DNA of 64,000 bases from assembly GCA_020137815.1 (NCBI GenBank), contig CM035355.1:2109231-2173230 (forward strand), in the 5' to 3' direction. The notes under the pieces were generated by a model. The model ran no database searches, was not told where the DNA came from, and was given only the letters and a program-made list of their open reading frames with translations. The DNA is from Hormiphora californensis. Taxonomy: Eukaryota > Ctenophora > Tentaculata > Cydippida > Pleurobrachiidae. The position numbers and the translations under genes are program-made. This document shows, one piece after another, positions 1-13,115 of the stretch. Position 1 is the stretch's first letter, and each line of letters starts with the position of its first letter.

Positions 1-167
1 TTTGTGTCTTCACCCCCCTTTTACAACATTAGTTTGTGGACTTCAAATGGAGAAGGGTTGCGTAAGACTTGGAGCAATGTAAAATGCATCTCCCCATTAA
101 ACAGACATATCCTTGTTTGGATATTGGGCTAGTTTTAACCCGTTTCTTATGGCGCTCCCTTTACTCT

Positions 168-201
<34 letters not shown>

Positions 202-547
202 TCTCCCTCTCTCTCTCTCTCCAGTCTCCCTCCCTCTCTCTCACAAACACTTAACTGACTTATTTCATTCGTCCCGGTGAGACCTAGAAGAGAGTCGCAC
301 TTTCTCTACATCTTATAAAGTATCTCCATCTCTTTATCGCCCGCTATCTCTCCCTCTCTATCTCTCTCCCTATCTCTTTTTCTTTGCCACTATATCCCTC
401 TCCCCTAACCTCACATTCTCTCCCCTTGCTTTCAGCACCTTCCACCCATCAGCAGTCATGAACGCACAGACACACCGATATTTTCTTCTGTTAGATAGTG
501 TTATGTACTATACTGCAAAGCTTACAGGACTTCAATGTAGAAGATGA

Positions 548-568
548 TGCTCTCTCTCTCTCTCTCTA

Positions 569-638
<70 letters not shown>

Positions 639-658
639 CTTCTCTCTATCTCTCTCCA
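548..658 (+). repeat. (TC)n microsatellite
   Basis: Nearly pure CT dinucleotides. The flanks (1-880) also hold CA/CT-rich stretches and no supported gene. Confidence 0.95.
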
Positions 659-880
659 TAAACTGTCCCAAACCCTCGCTCTCTATCATGATATATCTGC
701 TCATGAAGGATAGGTCGACACGTTCAGTTCGCTAATCAAAACGACACACGTGAAGAGAGTGGAAAAAGCTGGGCGATGGGAAGAGATAGAGGCGATTAAA
801 AGAAAAGACTAGAAACCAGTTAATAAACTAATGACTGCTGGCCGTGATAGCATATCACAGAAGACTATTATCTCTTCTTC

Positions 881-1377
881 TTGTATCACACCTTCACCAA
901 GTGTCCTGGTGTACATGGTGATACATCAGGTATTGGAAAATTTCAATTAACTCAACTCGACTCCTTTGGTAACGAAATTACCCATCAACCCGAGCGCACA
1001 GATATGGTTGACCTCGTTACCAAACATCTCCTTGTAAAGTCGGATTTTTTGAAGTTGTCACCCCCCACTGGGTTAGCATATAATATAAAAACAGCTTCCT
1101 CTACTGTTGATGCATATTGACGCACTACAAACCACGGGGTCTACCGCGTAGCTGTTACATAGTTTCCAGAATTCTACAGAACCAGAATTCTGGTAGGTTC
1201 TACAGAAGTTTTGGTGGGGCAGTCACCTCACTTGAGAGTTGTTTTGACGCACTTCGTGCGGGAGTTGTAAGGGTGACTGCATCACCTAACAGAAGTTATG
1301 GTCCAGATTTCGATTATGTGTCTGATACATCTCTCCCAACATCGATTGATATTAAATGTGGGTATAATATTAAGTAG
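881..1377 (+). pseudogene. Two overlapping protein-like open frames, possibly one broken gene
   Basis: Frames 881-1120 and 1117-1377 overlap by 4 bp in different phases. Neither begins with ATG. Residues such as TSLESCFDALRAGVVRVTAS and SYGPDFDYVSDTSLP have a protein-like composition rather than repeat composition. No family is recognised; a decayed transposon gene or an exon of an unseen gene are both possible. Confidence 0.25.
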
Positions 1378-1389
1378 ATGGGTATATAG

Positions 1390-1390
1390 A

Positions 1391-1474
<84 letters not shown>
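1390..1474 (+). repeat. (GA)n microsatellite
   Basis: Pure GA with a few GAG/GATA interruptions. TCTA/TC-rich sequence at 1640-1840 follows. Confidence 0.95.
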
Positions 1475-1920
1475 GCTCTGAATGTGTGCTGTTACACTGG
1501 TGTACATCATGTGAAGTATAGCAGCTGTTAACACGCCACCCAGTGTGTGTGGTCGAGTGATGGCGTAAATTTGTGTCTTCCGCATGTGTACAGTACTGGC
1601 TCCTTGGGAGCTCCTTCCCTCTCTTTATCGCTCTATCTTTCTATCTTTTTCTCTCTCTCTCTCTAGATCTCTCTCTCGATCTCTCTCTCTCGATCTCTCT
1701 CTCTATCTTCATCTCTCTATCTTCATCTCTCTATCTTTCTCTATCCGTCTATCACTAGCTATCCATCTTTCTATCCCCTCAATCTCTCTATCATTCTATC
1801 ACTCTATCAGAGAGAGAAAGAGGGAGAGAGAGAGATGATACACACTATACAGACATGTGCCAAAGCGTCACAGCAGCACTTCTATTCAGGGGTAGATCAC
1901 CCGCTCAGATAGATCGATAC

Positions 1921-2029
1921 CAGGAACCGACCGAATCAGGAAATACTGGTCCCTGATTGGCTGATAACCAGTCACGTGACCTAAATAACGAGTTCTGATT
2001 GGTTGTTTACTTGTTTCGGTCGGTTCCTG
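1921..2029. mobile_element. hAT-type MITE with 8-bp target duplication
   Basis: A 109-bp element with 15-bp perfect terminal inverted repeats (CAGGAACCGACCGAA), flanked by ATCGATAC on both sides (1913-1920 and 2030-2037). An 8-bp duplication and CAGG ends are hallmarks of hAT transposons. The interior carries CACGTG (1973-1978) and two ATTGG (inverted CCAAT) motifs. Confidence 0.85.
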
Positions 2030-2492
2030 ATCGATACACACCTGAATCCAGATATTACCAGAGTATTGTGAGCACTCAGGAGAGAGCATATATGACGTCA
2101 CAGCCTGTGTGAGCATTTGTAATTTCTCTGGACGATTAAATTGTGTCCGAACATTATTATCATTATTATGATTGAAAACATGTGTGTGCGTGTGTGTTTA
2201 CAACCCACAGAGTGGAATTCAGGGGGAAACTAGAAGAACTATAATGTGAATCTCACAGGGCACACCTTGTGTAGGAACAAAGTCGTTAGTCTCCCAAATA
2301 GAGTGACCGAGAAAAAGGAGCAGCAGTCTACACCCAGTCATTCTCCTCTATTTTAAATATATAGCACCTAGTATTCATAAGTACGGCTCATTTTATGTGA
2401 CCACGCCCCCTAGGGGTTACTACATATCTGATGCAAGTGATATATTTAACTTGGCTTTATCGTCACCCTTTCACGTCATGAAGGAGCGTACA

Positions 2493-2497
<5 letters not shown>

Positions 2498-2589
<92 letters not shown>

Positions 2590-2600
2590 TCTCTCTCCCC
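2498..2600 (+). repeat. (TC)n microsatellite
   Basis: About 50 CT units. Sequence from 2600 to 3810 beyond it holds a short (TC)n at 3130-3164 and no supported gene. Confidence 0.95.
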
Positions 2601-3126
2601 CACTGCAGCCATTCAAGCAGTAAGATAGCCCATCACCTTGCTTGGTCGAGACATTGAGCTATTCTAATAATGAGTTAAAGCTCGGATACATTTCAAAATG
2701 CCCTCTAAACCATTGATACCGTACTCATAGGCCTTGATTCTTTTGTTAAAGAATTTACCGATGCAAAATTTAATTTGTCAAGGCCGACCTAACCCTGTCA
2801 AAGACAGAGAATCATTAAAGCCCAAAAGTTCATTCTCCCTAGACATGAATTATTATATAGTGAAGTATAATTTGTCTATGAATTGTCTATTAAAAGTTGT
2901 TTCATATAGAACTGGCAGCATTCCAGGCATTTGAGGTTGCTCTACATGTGTATTGGGGAAATTGTGCCGGCCGTTGGTCAGATTGGCACAGAGGAGAACT
3001 AGTGGTGTCCTTGCCAAACAAAAGTCGTAGTAGGATTACACTACATAGGGAGTGAAGACAGACAGAGAGACAGATACTCAGATATCGATAGATAGGGATA
3101 GATAGACTCTCTTAGCTGTCCTCTCA

Positions 3127-3166
<40 letters not shown>

Positions 3167-3811
3167 AACTAATGTAGATATAATGTATATCATCCAACTC
3201 CTTTATATTAGGACATGAATGAAAATGATGAATTGAATCGTCGGATCTTCGAAGATAGAAACGGAAAAGGAGAGAAACGTGATAGAAAACTTATTAAATA
3301 GAACGTTATTCTAAAACCAATGCTAATATTTTCTATACTTCGTTTTTCATTGTTTGTATTACCACTAGACTGTGAGATTGTGTAACCATTGTTCGATCTT
3401 ATTGAGAAGTCTCTGAAGATATATTACGCTTAGATAGCACTATGGGACTCTTGTTATAGGCTGTTGTACCCATGGTGTACAGGCGGTATACAAGCGCTGA
3501 TATTATACTGTATAGGTCGCCAAAAGTAAGTCGGACTTTACATTGTACATCATATTGAATTAAGAGATCTTTCAATTAAAACCGCTAATTTTGCATTTCC
3601 TCCGTTTGTAATTTTGAATCCGGCCACACACAGACGTACATACATACAATACCATCATTCACTTGAACATGATACAAAGATGGCCTTCCTCGGTTATATA
3701 AGATGTCAAGTTAGCTGTTCACCTTGCTCGACCCTGTTTCTCCGTGCCCCGAAACTTTTACAAATGTAAAGGAGGGTTAGAACATAACAACCCGTGCCTG
3801 AATCTGTCCAG

Positions 3812-3906
3812 TTACAGTCGGACCCCGATTTAGTGGCACCCCGATTTAGTGGCAGGATTTTTCCCCCGATATAGGAAATTAACATTATTTGACCCCGATT
3901 TAGTGG
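3812..3906 (+). repeat. Pogo-like transposon end with three sub-repeats
   Basis: TACAGTCGGACCCCGATTTA is followed by three copies of ACCCCGATTTAGTGG or a near variant. The TA|CAGTCG start resembles pogo/Tigger termini. The matching inverted end was not found, so it is a fragment. Confidence 0.4.
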
Positions 3907-4184
3907 ACACCCCGTCGAGTCTGGAGACTGAAGGATATATCGTTGAAATCCTCAAGAAACTATTTTTCTACCGAATGAGCAGTTAAAAAAGGCGCAACTT
4001 GATATGTTTCTGTCTCTATTTTTACATTTATAATAGTCAACTACCACCGATCCATCAACTGCTCAAGTCAACAGGTGTGGGCCTCATGACATGGTAGAAG
4101 GAGTGATAGAGGCCATGGGATAGAGAGAGGACGGGATAGAGGGAGGGAGCGATAGAGAGGGCGTGATAGAGTGGGGAGCGATAG

Positions 4185-4215
4185 AGATTAGAGAGAGAGA
4201 GAGAGAGAGAGAGGG

Positions 4216-4300
<85 letters not shown>

Positions 4301-4322
4301 GAGAGAGGTAGAGAGGGGAGGG
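4185..4322 (+). repeat. (GA)n microsatellite
   Basis: GA units with a few GGGGTAGA interruptions. The rest of 3910-4748 shows no supported gene. Confidence 0.95.
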
Positions 4323-5464
4323 GGAGAAAGGGAGAGATAGTGTTTGAAGAAATTATAGGGCAGCTCGAGGATTGAAAGAAAAAAATGTCAAAATTTATAT
4401 TAAAAAAGGACATGTCTTCTATTCCGCAGACCATTCTTTCTAAAAGGTATTCCAGTCTTTACAATAAGAATATTTCTATTGGTAAGAACATGTGTTGTCT
4501 TGTACAATGCGGGGTGTTGTATCCCTAAGATGTAGGTATTAATGGCGTTATGACCTACTAACTAACACATATAATGGAATTTAGCTCTCTCCTCCTCCTC
4601 TCTCTATCTCACCCCTCTCTCTCTCTCTATGTCTTCTACATCTAAATTCATTCTCCTGTCTTCACGCCTTGGATTGTACACAGTATATTGCATACAGGTG
4701 GCTCTCCCCCTCTCAACCCATCCTACCCTCTCTACAGCTGTCCTACCCTGATATTCCCTCCAAAAACACACATCTCTGAGGAAGAAAGAGGTGACATAGG
4801 TTCAATCTTTAGAAATACACTTTGTCAGAAGGAATGATGCACAATGCACACACAATTTGCTATCTTATTTTCAACAGATAGATATTTTAGTCTTTGACGG
4901 ATTTTGACACTTTGTACGTAATGTACGTAGATTATACGATAAATCATCTACATATTACATGACCACATTTCTCCGATAATTTAGTTTCATAATAGATAAA
5001 TATTAAAAGTCACAGCACGGCAAAATACATAATTGTTGTGTCAATGGAAAATATGAATTTCGTTTCTTTATTTCTCTCCTCAGCTCTCTTTCCTCTCTAT
5101 CTCTTTTCGAAACAGAAATTATTATATTCCTCTGCTTTCTTAGAAACAGTTTTCACAATTATGAAATTATACATGTAGTCACGAATCGCGATTTTAATTG
5201 TTGTAATCTAAAGCAAAAGAAGAAATTTGTGATTAGTAAAGATCTTGGGTGAAGGAAACTGCTTTACAAAAAGGAGGAATGAACAACCGAATTCCCGACC
5301 CCATCCCTAATAGAAAATAGAACTGTTCATGAACTTCGTACCCTGCCTCGTTTAACATGTGAGCTGTCACCCAAGAGAACAGTAGGAATATGTTTGACTT
5401 GGCTGTGTGTGTGAGCATTGTTCATTGTATATGGTACAGATCTGCCTGTGTGTAGGGCTTTTAT

Positions 5465-7500
5465 TGGTGTGTTCCCCCGTCTTTTTTATATTTTTTCGTT
5501 TGGGTTTTTTTAAAAAAGGGGGGGAAAAGAGAAGGAAAAAAAATGGGGGGGGAAAAAAGGGGGGGGGGATTTTTGGGGGGGGGGGGGGGGGGGAGAGGAA
5601 AAAAGGGGGGTAAAAAAGGGGGCCCTTGTATTGAAAAACCCCCCCCTTTTACAGGAAAAAATTAATTTTTCCTCCCACATCCCCCATTTTTGGGCAACAA
5701 GAACAAACTTTTCGATACCCCAAACCCCGGGTACAGGGTTTTTTTGTAACCCCTTTTTTAAATTTTTTTCCCCCCCTTTTCCCCTTTTCCCCCTTTTTTC
5801 CCCCCCCCTCCTTTCCCCCTTTTTTTCTTTTTTCTTTTTTTTTCTTTTCTCCCCCTTTTTTTTCCTTTTATCTTTCTCCTTTTTTTCTTTTCCCCTTTTT
5901 CCCTTTTTTTTCTTCCCCTTTTTTTCTTTTTTCCCCCCTTTTTTCCCCCCTTTTTTTTTTTTCTTTCCCGGGTTTTTTTCCCCCCCCCTTTTTTTTTTAA
6001 AAAAAATTTGCCCCTTTTTTTTAAAAATTTTTCCCCCCCCCCCTTTAAAGGGTGTTTTTTTCCCCATGGGGAAAAGGTTTTAAACCAAAAACCCACCCGG
6101 GGGGGGGAAACGGGGGGGTTTTTTTTTATTTTCCTTGGGGAAAAATTTATTGGGGTTTTACCCTCTTTATTTTGTTTCAATTTCCAAAAAGGGGAAAAAA
6201 TAAAAACCCCAAAAAAAAAAACCCCTTTAAAAACATTTAATTTTCTTTTTCATTTCTAAAAGGGGAAAAAAGTCAAAAAACCCCCCCTAACAGGGAAATT
6301 AATATCAAAAAATGGGGGGTTTAAAAATTGTTTTTTTTTTCCTTTTTTTAAAATCCCAAATTTTTCCCGTTTTTAAAAATTTTTTTTCCCCTTTAAGTCT
6401 GGGTTAAAAAAATTTCCTCCGGGAAAACTCCCTGGCTTTGGGGTTTCCCGCTATCCCCTTTTCCCCCCCGGGCATTATTTTTTTCCGTTATTTTATAAAA
6501 AAAAAGGGGGGGGATCCCCCAAAAAAAAAAAAAAAAACCCAAATTTTTCCCGCGAAAGGAAAAAAAAAAGGGGGAAAAAGAGAGGGGAAAAAGAGAAGGG
6601 GGAGAGAAGGAGGAGAAAAGGGGGGGGATGGGGAGAAGGGAAGGGGGAAGAAGTAAAAAAAAAATTGAAATAAAATTGATTTATTATAAGACAAGTTAAT
6701 ACCGGGAAAGTTTTGGGTAGAAAGGCCCCTAAACTCGCCAAAAAATTCTAAAAAGGGGGAAAATTAAAAATATGGGGGGGGAAAGGGGAAAGGGGGGGAA
6801 TGGGGGGGAGGATGAAAAAAACGAAGGGTAGGATTCCAGGGAGAGGGGAAAAAAAGAAAGATAGAATAAAAGAGAGAGAAAAAAGGGGGGGAGGAGGAGA
6901 GAGAAGAGGAAAAGGGGGGAAAAAGGGGGAAAAAAAGGGGGGGGGGAGAGGATAGAAGGATAGAGAGAAAGGGGTAAAAGTACAAAAAAAAAGAGGGGGG
7001 AGGAAAAAAGAAGGGAGAAAAAGGAAAGGAGGGGGGGGGGAAAAAAAAAAAATTTTTTTTTTTTTAAAAAAAAGAAAGAAAGGGGGGAGAAGAGGAGAGA
7101 AGGAAAGGGGGAAAAGGGGGGGGAAGAGGAAAGAGGAAAGGGGGGGGAAAAAGGGAAGGGGGGAAAAAAAGGGGGGGAAAAGGGGGGAGGAAAAAATGGG
7201 GGGGGAGGAAAAGAGGGAAAGGAGAAGGAAGGAGAAAGAAAAAAGAGGGAGAGAAAGAGAGAGAAAAGAAGAAAAGAGAAAGAGAAAAAGGGGAGGAGGA
7301 GAGGAGAGAGAAGAGAAAAAAGGGAGGGAGGGGAAAAAAGGGAGAGAAAAAGGGAAGAGGATTGAGGGTAAAAAACAAGGTAAAGAGAAACATAATGAGA
7401 GGATTTATTACATGTACATGCAATTTTGAACCCCAGGGACTGAACTTCCCGTTTGGGGGGGAAATAAGGGGGAAAAAATGGGAGAAAAAGGGGGAAGGGG
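5465..7500. other. Homopolymer-inflated, probably low-quality sequence
   Basis: Runs of C, T, G and A of 5-20 bases dominate, and the sequence departs abruptly from copy B. Long ORFs here are Lys/Gly- or Phe/Pro-rich translations of homopolymers and are not genes. A faint remnant of the arrestin exon 5 region (AGTTAATACCG) can be read near 6697. Confidence 0.8.
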
Positions 7501-7703
7501 GGTGATTGTGTGTATGTGTAAAGTGACAGTAAAAGGTAGATTGAGTAAAATGAAGTGAGCGAACATCGAGGAGAGAAAGAGAGTGAACTATATCTGGTAG
7601 TTCGAAAAGAAGCTCGAGCAAATGAAGAAATTTGTAAAATTCACAGCATGCTAAAAAGTTGACAAATATCACTGCACTGGCTCAATGACAAATCAACACA
7701 TAC

Positions 7704-8530
7704 CTCCATTATCGGCGAACCATTCGATGTCGTTTACAAGGAGTACCCCCGCTGAAAAGTAGGGTAATGTTTTGGGAAAGCACGAGGAAAACATGTCGAG
7801 GAAATTTAGTTGTTATTGGGAAATTCATTTTTGGAAAAACTTCTCGTTGGTGTTTTTTTGTTTTGTTTGTCATTGATCTGTAAAATGATTACTTACCAAC
7901 TGGATCAACATGTCCGACATAATCAACAAACTCTCGAGTTCCAATATAAGTTGAAATCTGGAAAAATAGAAATTGTATTACGAAACTAAAGGTTATGGGG
8001 GAATATCAGTGAGTTGAGAGAGAGAGGGGGTAGGTAAAGAGAGATATTTATGAAGAGATACCAGCGAAAGTGCTTGACAGTGTTACCAGGAGCTTGATTA
8101 GACAGCTAGAGAGATTCAGGAAAAATAAGTTTAACTTATTATCACATAAATGGCATTAACAAATTACTCTCTGGTGGAGAAAATAAATAACGGCACTTTC
8201 AAATGTCTTCTAGTTCGCTAACAAGTCTCCCTTAATTAACAAATAAAATCAACTCCTTACCTTTCCATCGAGACACATCTTTTTGAAAACCCTGGGGACA
8301 GAAAGGAAGGTGTCACAATTAATAGTTCTCAAAACGAGTGCTTTTGAAACATTTTGTGACACTTGTCACACTAACATTCAGAGGTTACATGAGGTTAAAA
8401 TGAGGTTGAAGTGAGGTTAAAATGAGGTTGAAAGGAGATTTCATATTTTACAGGGTGTCACATACCTCGTGCCATCTTTGGCATCTTTCTTCGTCTCTTT
8501 CTTTTCTTCTTTTCCCTCTGTATTCGACAT
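7704..8530 (-). CDS. Arrestin, N-domain exons 1-4 (copy A)
   Basis: Minus-strand exons 8530-8466, 8291-8261, 7957-7897 and 7751-7704 agree in phase. They encode a charged leader (MSNTEGKEEKKETKKDAKDG), then TRVFKKMCLDGK, ISTYIGTREFVDYVGHVDPV and AGVLLVNDIEWFADNG. This is the start of the beta-arrestin N-domain (compare TRVFKK and RDFVDHxDxVDPVDGVVLV). Arrestins bind phosphorylated GPCRs; the two Lys after TRVF and the Arg of TRE correspond to phosphate-sensing residues. Glu replaces the Asp that follows this Arg in beta-arrestins. The next exon should lie near 6.7 kb but is unreadable in the garbled patch there. Later exons were not found, so the gene is partial. The leader is about 15 residues longer than in vertebrate beta-arrestins. 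Confidence 0.85.
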
Positions 8531-9077
8531 ACTACGGTAAAGGAAAATTTACAATTATTAATAAATTTACAATTATTAATAAAAGTTGTAAAAATCTCGG
8601 AAGAAATCGAGACAGAATGGCGATAATAAAAAGAGAATTAACATGTTATACCCTCTTCTTTTCTCTCTCTTTCTGCCTGCTCGCTTCACACGCGTGCCAC
8701 ACTTGATAAGGGCTAATAGGGGGTCTACGCAAGGCTCGGGGGGTGTTGCAAGAATCACCTGAGAGATGTAACAAAGCGTTCTCTGGCCCCGCGATGATAC
8801 TGAGTGACGGTGAGTGGCCGATAAAAATAGCCACCACAACTCACAAGAACTATATCAAGTACTAGACCTTTACATTTAGCTACCAAGTATACCACTATAA
8901 CGATAATTATGTAATTATAATTATAATTATATATATATGGATCGATTACAGTACAATTATGCCGTGGCAAAAGTGGAGACCTGACAATACTGCCGCACAT
9001 TGCCGAGAGATATAATAGCTATTTAATATTATCAAACACAATCTCGATATAATACACGTGCCCAGACTCCAGTGAGA

Positions 9078-9404
<327 letters not shown>

Positions 9405-11111
9405 AAAGCACAGGAAATCACAGTGTTATACAATACTGTTGTAGGATAGAGAAAATGAGAGACAATTACAATATATACTCCGAATATTATATGCAGCTGT
9501 GGAATGTAACGCTAGCCAAAACATACAAACGTTCTATGAAATTCAACAGTATGTTATATGTACATCCAACGTCATTCATTTACTCGGCAGGGCGTTATCC
9601 GTGTAAGCTCATTGTAGCTGTGTATTGGTGGCCGCGATTGGCAGCTCTCCTGTAAAAGCTGCTGCTATAGACCACTTGCACTGTAGGGTAAGGGAAAGAT
9701 GCACATGAATGAGAGACATCTCATCAGAGATCCCTCTCTCTCAATATTTACAGTTTACAATTAAAAGTTACATGCAGATGTTGGATATGCCGTTCTCTCA
9801 AGCTGGCACAATTCATGCACGGCATAATGGGATGTAGGTTCAAGGGTTTTTAAAAAGCACCCACAACCTCTAACAACTCTGAGTTGCACAAAGCACCATT
9901 ATTATTATGAAATCTGAGTTTACATAATTGACACATAACCAAAGAATCCACAGGTGCCTCCCCCCAGTTTTGCCCCCCAAAAAGGAAAGGGTAGAGGTTA
10001 AAAACCCCCTTTTTTTCACAAGTGAAAAAATAGCCCCAACTGATATTCCCTCCAAAAACACACATCCTCTGAGGAAAACGAGGTGACATAGGTTTCAATC
10101 TTAGAAATACACTTGTCAGAAGGAATGTGCACAGCACAACAATTTGCTATCTTCTTTCAATCAGATAGATGATTTTAGTCTTTGACGGATTTTGAACACC
10201 TTTGTACTAATGTACTAGATTATACGTATAAATCATCTACATATTACATGACCACATTTCCTCGATAATTTAGTTTTCATAATATATAAAATTAAAAGTA
10301 CACAAGCACGGCAAAATACAATAATTGTTGTGTCAATGGAAAATATGAATTTCGTTTCTTTATTCTCTCCTCAGCTCTCTTCCTCTCTATCCTCTTTTCG
10401 AACCCCCCCAGAAATTATTAATATTCCTGCTTTCTTAGAACAGTTTTTCACAATTATGAAATTATACATGTAGTCACGAAAATCGCGATTTTATTGTTGT
10501 AATCTAAAGCAAAAGAAGAAATTTGTGATTAGTAAAGATCTTGGGTGAAGGAAACTGCTTACAAAAGAGGAATGGAACAACCGAATTCCGACCCCATCCC
10601 TATAGAAAATAGAACTGTTCATGACTTCGTTACCCTGCCCTCGTTTAACATGTAGCTGTCAACCAGAACAGTAGGAATATAGTTTTTGACTTGGCTGTGT
10701 GTGTGAGCATTGTTCATTGTACATGGTACAGATCTGCCTGTGTGTAATGGCGTTATGTGTGCTGTGCGTCACTGTCCTGTCTTTATATAGTATATGTCGT
10801 TATGTCTTGTGCAAGTGAGAGAGAGAGAGAGAGTAAGATAGAAAAAATGGGAGGGAAAGAGAGAAAGAGACAGATAGAGTATGTATCTGTATGAGGGGGG
10901 GGGGGGGAGAGGCCAGAGGGGGATAAAAAAGGTCACATATAGTAATTTAAAACATCCAATCCATCTCTTTTTCTTTTTACAGGAAAAAGATGTATATTCT
11001 CAGCCAATAGAACACCATTATCCAACACAAGGTGTTCGAGACAACACAGAACACACGTATCGAATCACCACTAACTGTGTTTGTACATGTGTGTTTCTGT
11101 GACTGGGATTG

Positions 11112-11312
11112 TTCTCTCTCTTTCTCTCTCTCTCTCTCTCTTTTCTCTCTCTCTCTTCTCTCTTTTCTATTCTCTTTCGTCTCTCTCTCTTCTCTCTCTC
11201 TATCTCTCTCATCTCTCTCTCTCTCTCTCTCCTCCCTCTTCTCTCTCTCCTCTCTCTCTCTCTCTTATTTCTTTCTCTCTCTCGCTCTCTCTTTCTCTCT
11301 CTCTCTCTCCTC
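11112..11312 (+). repeat. (TC)n-rich array
   Basis: TC units with TT and CC interruptions in copy B. The garbled patch occupies this position in copy A. GA-rich stretches at 11400-11490 and 11758-11900 follow. Confidence 0.9.
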
Positions 11313-11548
11313 CTTTTATTATATAACAACGAATCAAGAGGGATTGATCCTCGACTCGAGAAATAAATATGCAACAGGAAACCAACTTTTCTCGCGAAAA
11401 TTGAGAGAGAGATGAGAGGAGAGAGAGAGGAGAGAATTGAGAGAAGAGCGAGAGAGAGAGAGAGAGAGAGAGAAGAGAAGAGGGGAGAGAAGATGAGTAA
11501 AGAGAGAGACAGGAAAATAGATAGTGAAATAAAAATATGCATACTTAC

Positions 11549-13115
11549 TGAATATAGATCTTTTTTGAAGTTAATACCGAGGACATCCAAGTCATCTCGG
11601 CCGTACCGAAACGTTGCCGTAATCTCTGCAAAAACTTTATATTCTGAAAAAGGGGACAAAGAATTAAAGAAGTAAAGCGAGGGAGGAAGAGAGGCCGAGG
11701 GAGCGAGAGGTAGGGAGGGATGGATAGACAAAAAGGACGACAGGTAGAGAATTCTCTACTAGAGAGAGAAAAGGAGAGAAAGGACGAAGAAGAGAGGAAG
11801 AGGAGAGAGAGAGAGAGAGAAGAGAGAGAGGAGAGAGAGATGAGATGAGAGAGAGATAGGAGTGGAGCGAGAGAGAGGGAGAGAGAAATAGTGATAGAGA
11901 GATGAGTAATAAACAAGGTAAAGAGAAACATAATGAGAGGATTTATTACATGTACATGCAATTTGAACATGACATGAACTTCGTTTTTTGAGTTCACTTC
12001 CAGCATAATGAATGGAGAGAGAGAGAGAGGAGAGATGAGAGAGAGGAGATAGAACGAGAAGAAGCAGAGAGAGTGATTGTGTGTATGTGTAAAGTGAGAA
12101 GTAAAGGTAGATTGAGTAAATGAAGTGAGCGAACATCGAGGAGAGAAAGAGGAGTGAATATATCTGGTAGTTCGAAAAGAAGCTCGAGCAAATGAAGAAA
12201 TTGTAAAATTCACAGCATGCAAAAAGTTGACAAATATCACTGCCCTGGCTCAATGACAAATCACACATACCTCATATCGGCGAACCATTCGATGTCGTTT
12301 ACAAGGAGTACCCCCGCTGAAAAGTAGGGTAATGTTTTGGGAAAAGCACGAGGAAAACATGTCGAGGGAAATTTAGTTTATTATGGGAATTCATTTTTGG
12401 AAAAACTTCTCGTTGGTGTTTTTTTGTTTTGTTTGTAATTGATCTGTAAAATGCTTACACAACTGGATCAACATGTCCGACATAATCAACAAACTCTCGA
12501 GTTCCAATATAAGTGAAATCTGAAAAATAGAAATGATTACGAAACTAAAGGTTATGGGGGGATATCAGTGAGTTGAGAGAGAGAGGGGTAGGTAAAGAGA
12601 GATATTTATGAAGAGATACCAGCGAAAGTGCTGACAGTGTTACCAGGAGTTGATTAGACAGCTAGAGAGATTCAGGAAAATAAGTTAACTTATTATCCAC
12701 ATAAATGGCATAACAAAATACTCTTGTGGATGACGACAGCGATCAGCAACATCCTAAAACATCGGCACTACCTTTCATCGTCAGCAAATGACAATGGCGT
12801 CATCAGAAGTTCGCAAGCAACAGAGGTCTCACAATATACAGACATAACAACCATACGATTTGTTACGGACAGGAACCCTTTTGAAAACCCTGGGCAGAAA
12901 GAAGGTGTCACAATTAATGTTCTCAAACGAGTGTTTGAACATTTGTGACATTGTCACACTAACATTCGAGGTTCATGAGGTTAAATGGGTTGAAGTGAGG
13001 TTAAATGAGGTTGAAAGGAGATTTCATATTTTACAGGGTGTCACATACCTCGTGCCATCTTTTGGCATCTTTCTTTCGTCTCTTTCTTTTCTTCTTTTCC
13101 CTCTGTATTCGACAT
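11549..13115 (-). CDS. Arrestin, N-domain exons (copy B, broken by small indels)
   Basis: This is a second copy of the same arrestin segment. Exon 1 (13115-13049) has 67 nt against 65 in copy A, exon 4 (12316-12271) has 46 against 48, exon 3 lacks a base, and the second half of exon 2 with its donor is replaced by unrelated sequence (12727-12885). Exon 5 is intact only here: 11643-11549 encodes YKVFAEITATFRYGRDD followed by LDVLGINFKKDLYS. It contains the arrestin finger loop (RYGREDLDVLG in vertebrates), which inserts into the receptor core, and its phase fits copy A exon 4. The breaks differ between copies, as expected from unpolished consensus rather than from decay of one pseudogene. Confidence 0.8.

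Noticed and set aside
498-735. Ser/Leu-rich and Arg/Glu-rich open frames over CT/GA arrays (also at many other sites)
   Set aside because: They are translations of dinucleotide repeats; all frames stay open because the repeat has no stop codons.
5510-6180. Lys/Gly- and Phe/Pro-rich open frames up to 185 codons
   Set aside because: They arise from homopolymer runs in poor-quality sequence; no domain or splice support.
10990-11102. Possible plus-strand exon after TTTTTACAG
   Set aside because: Short, no matching partner exon, and it lies in the doubtful duplicated region opposite the arrestin gene.
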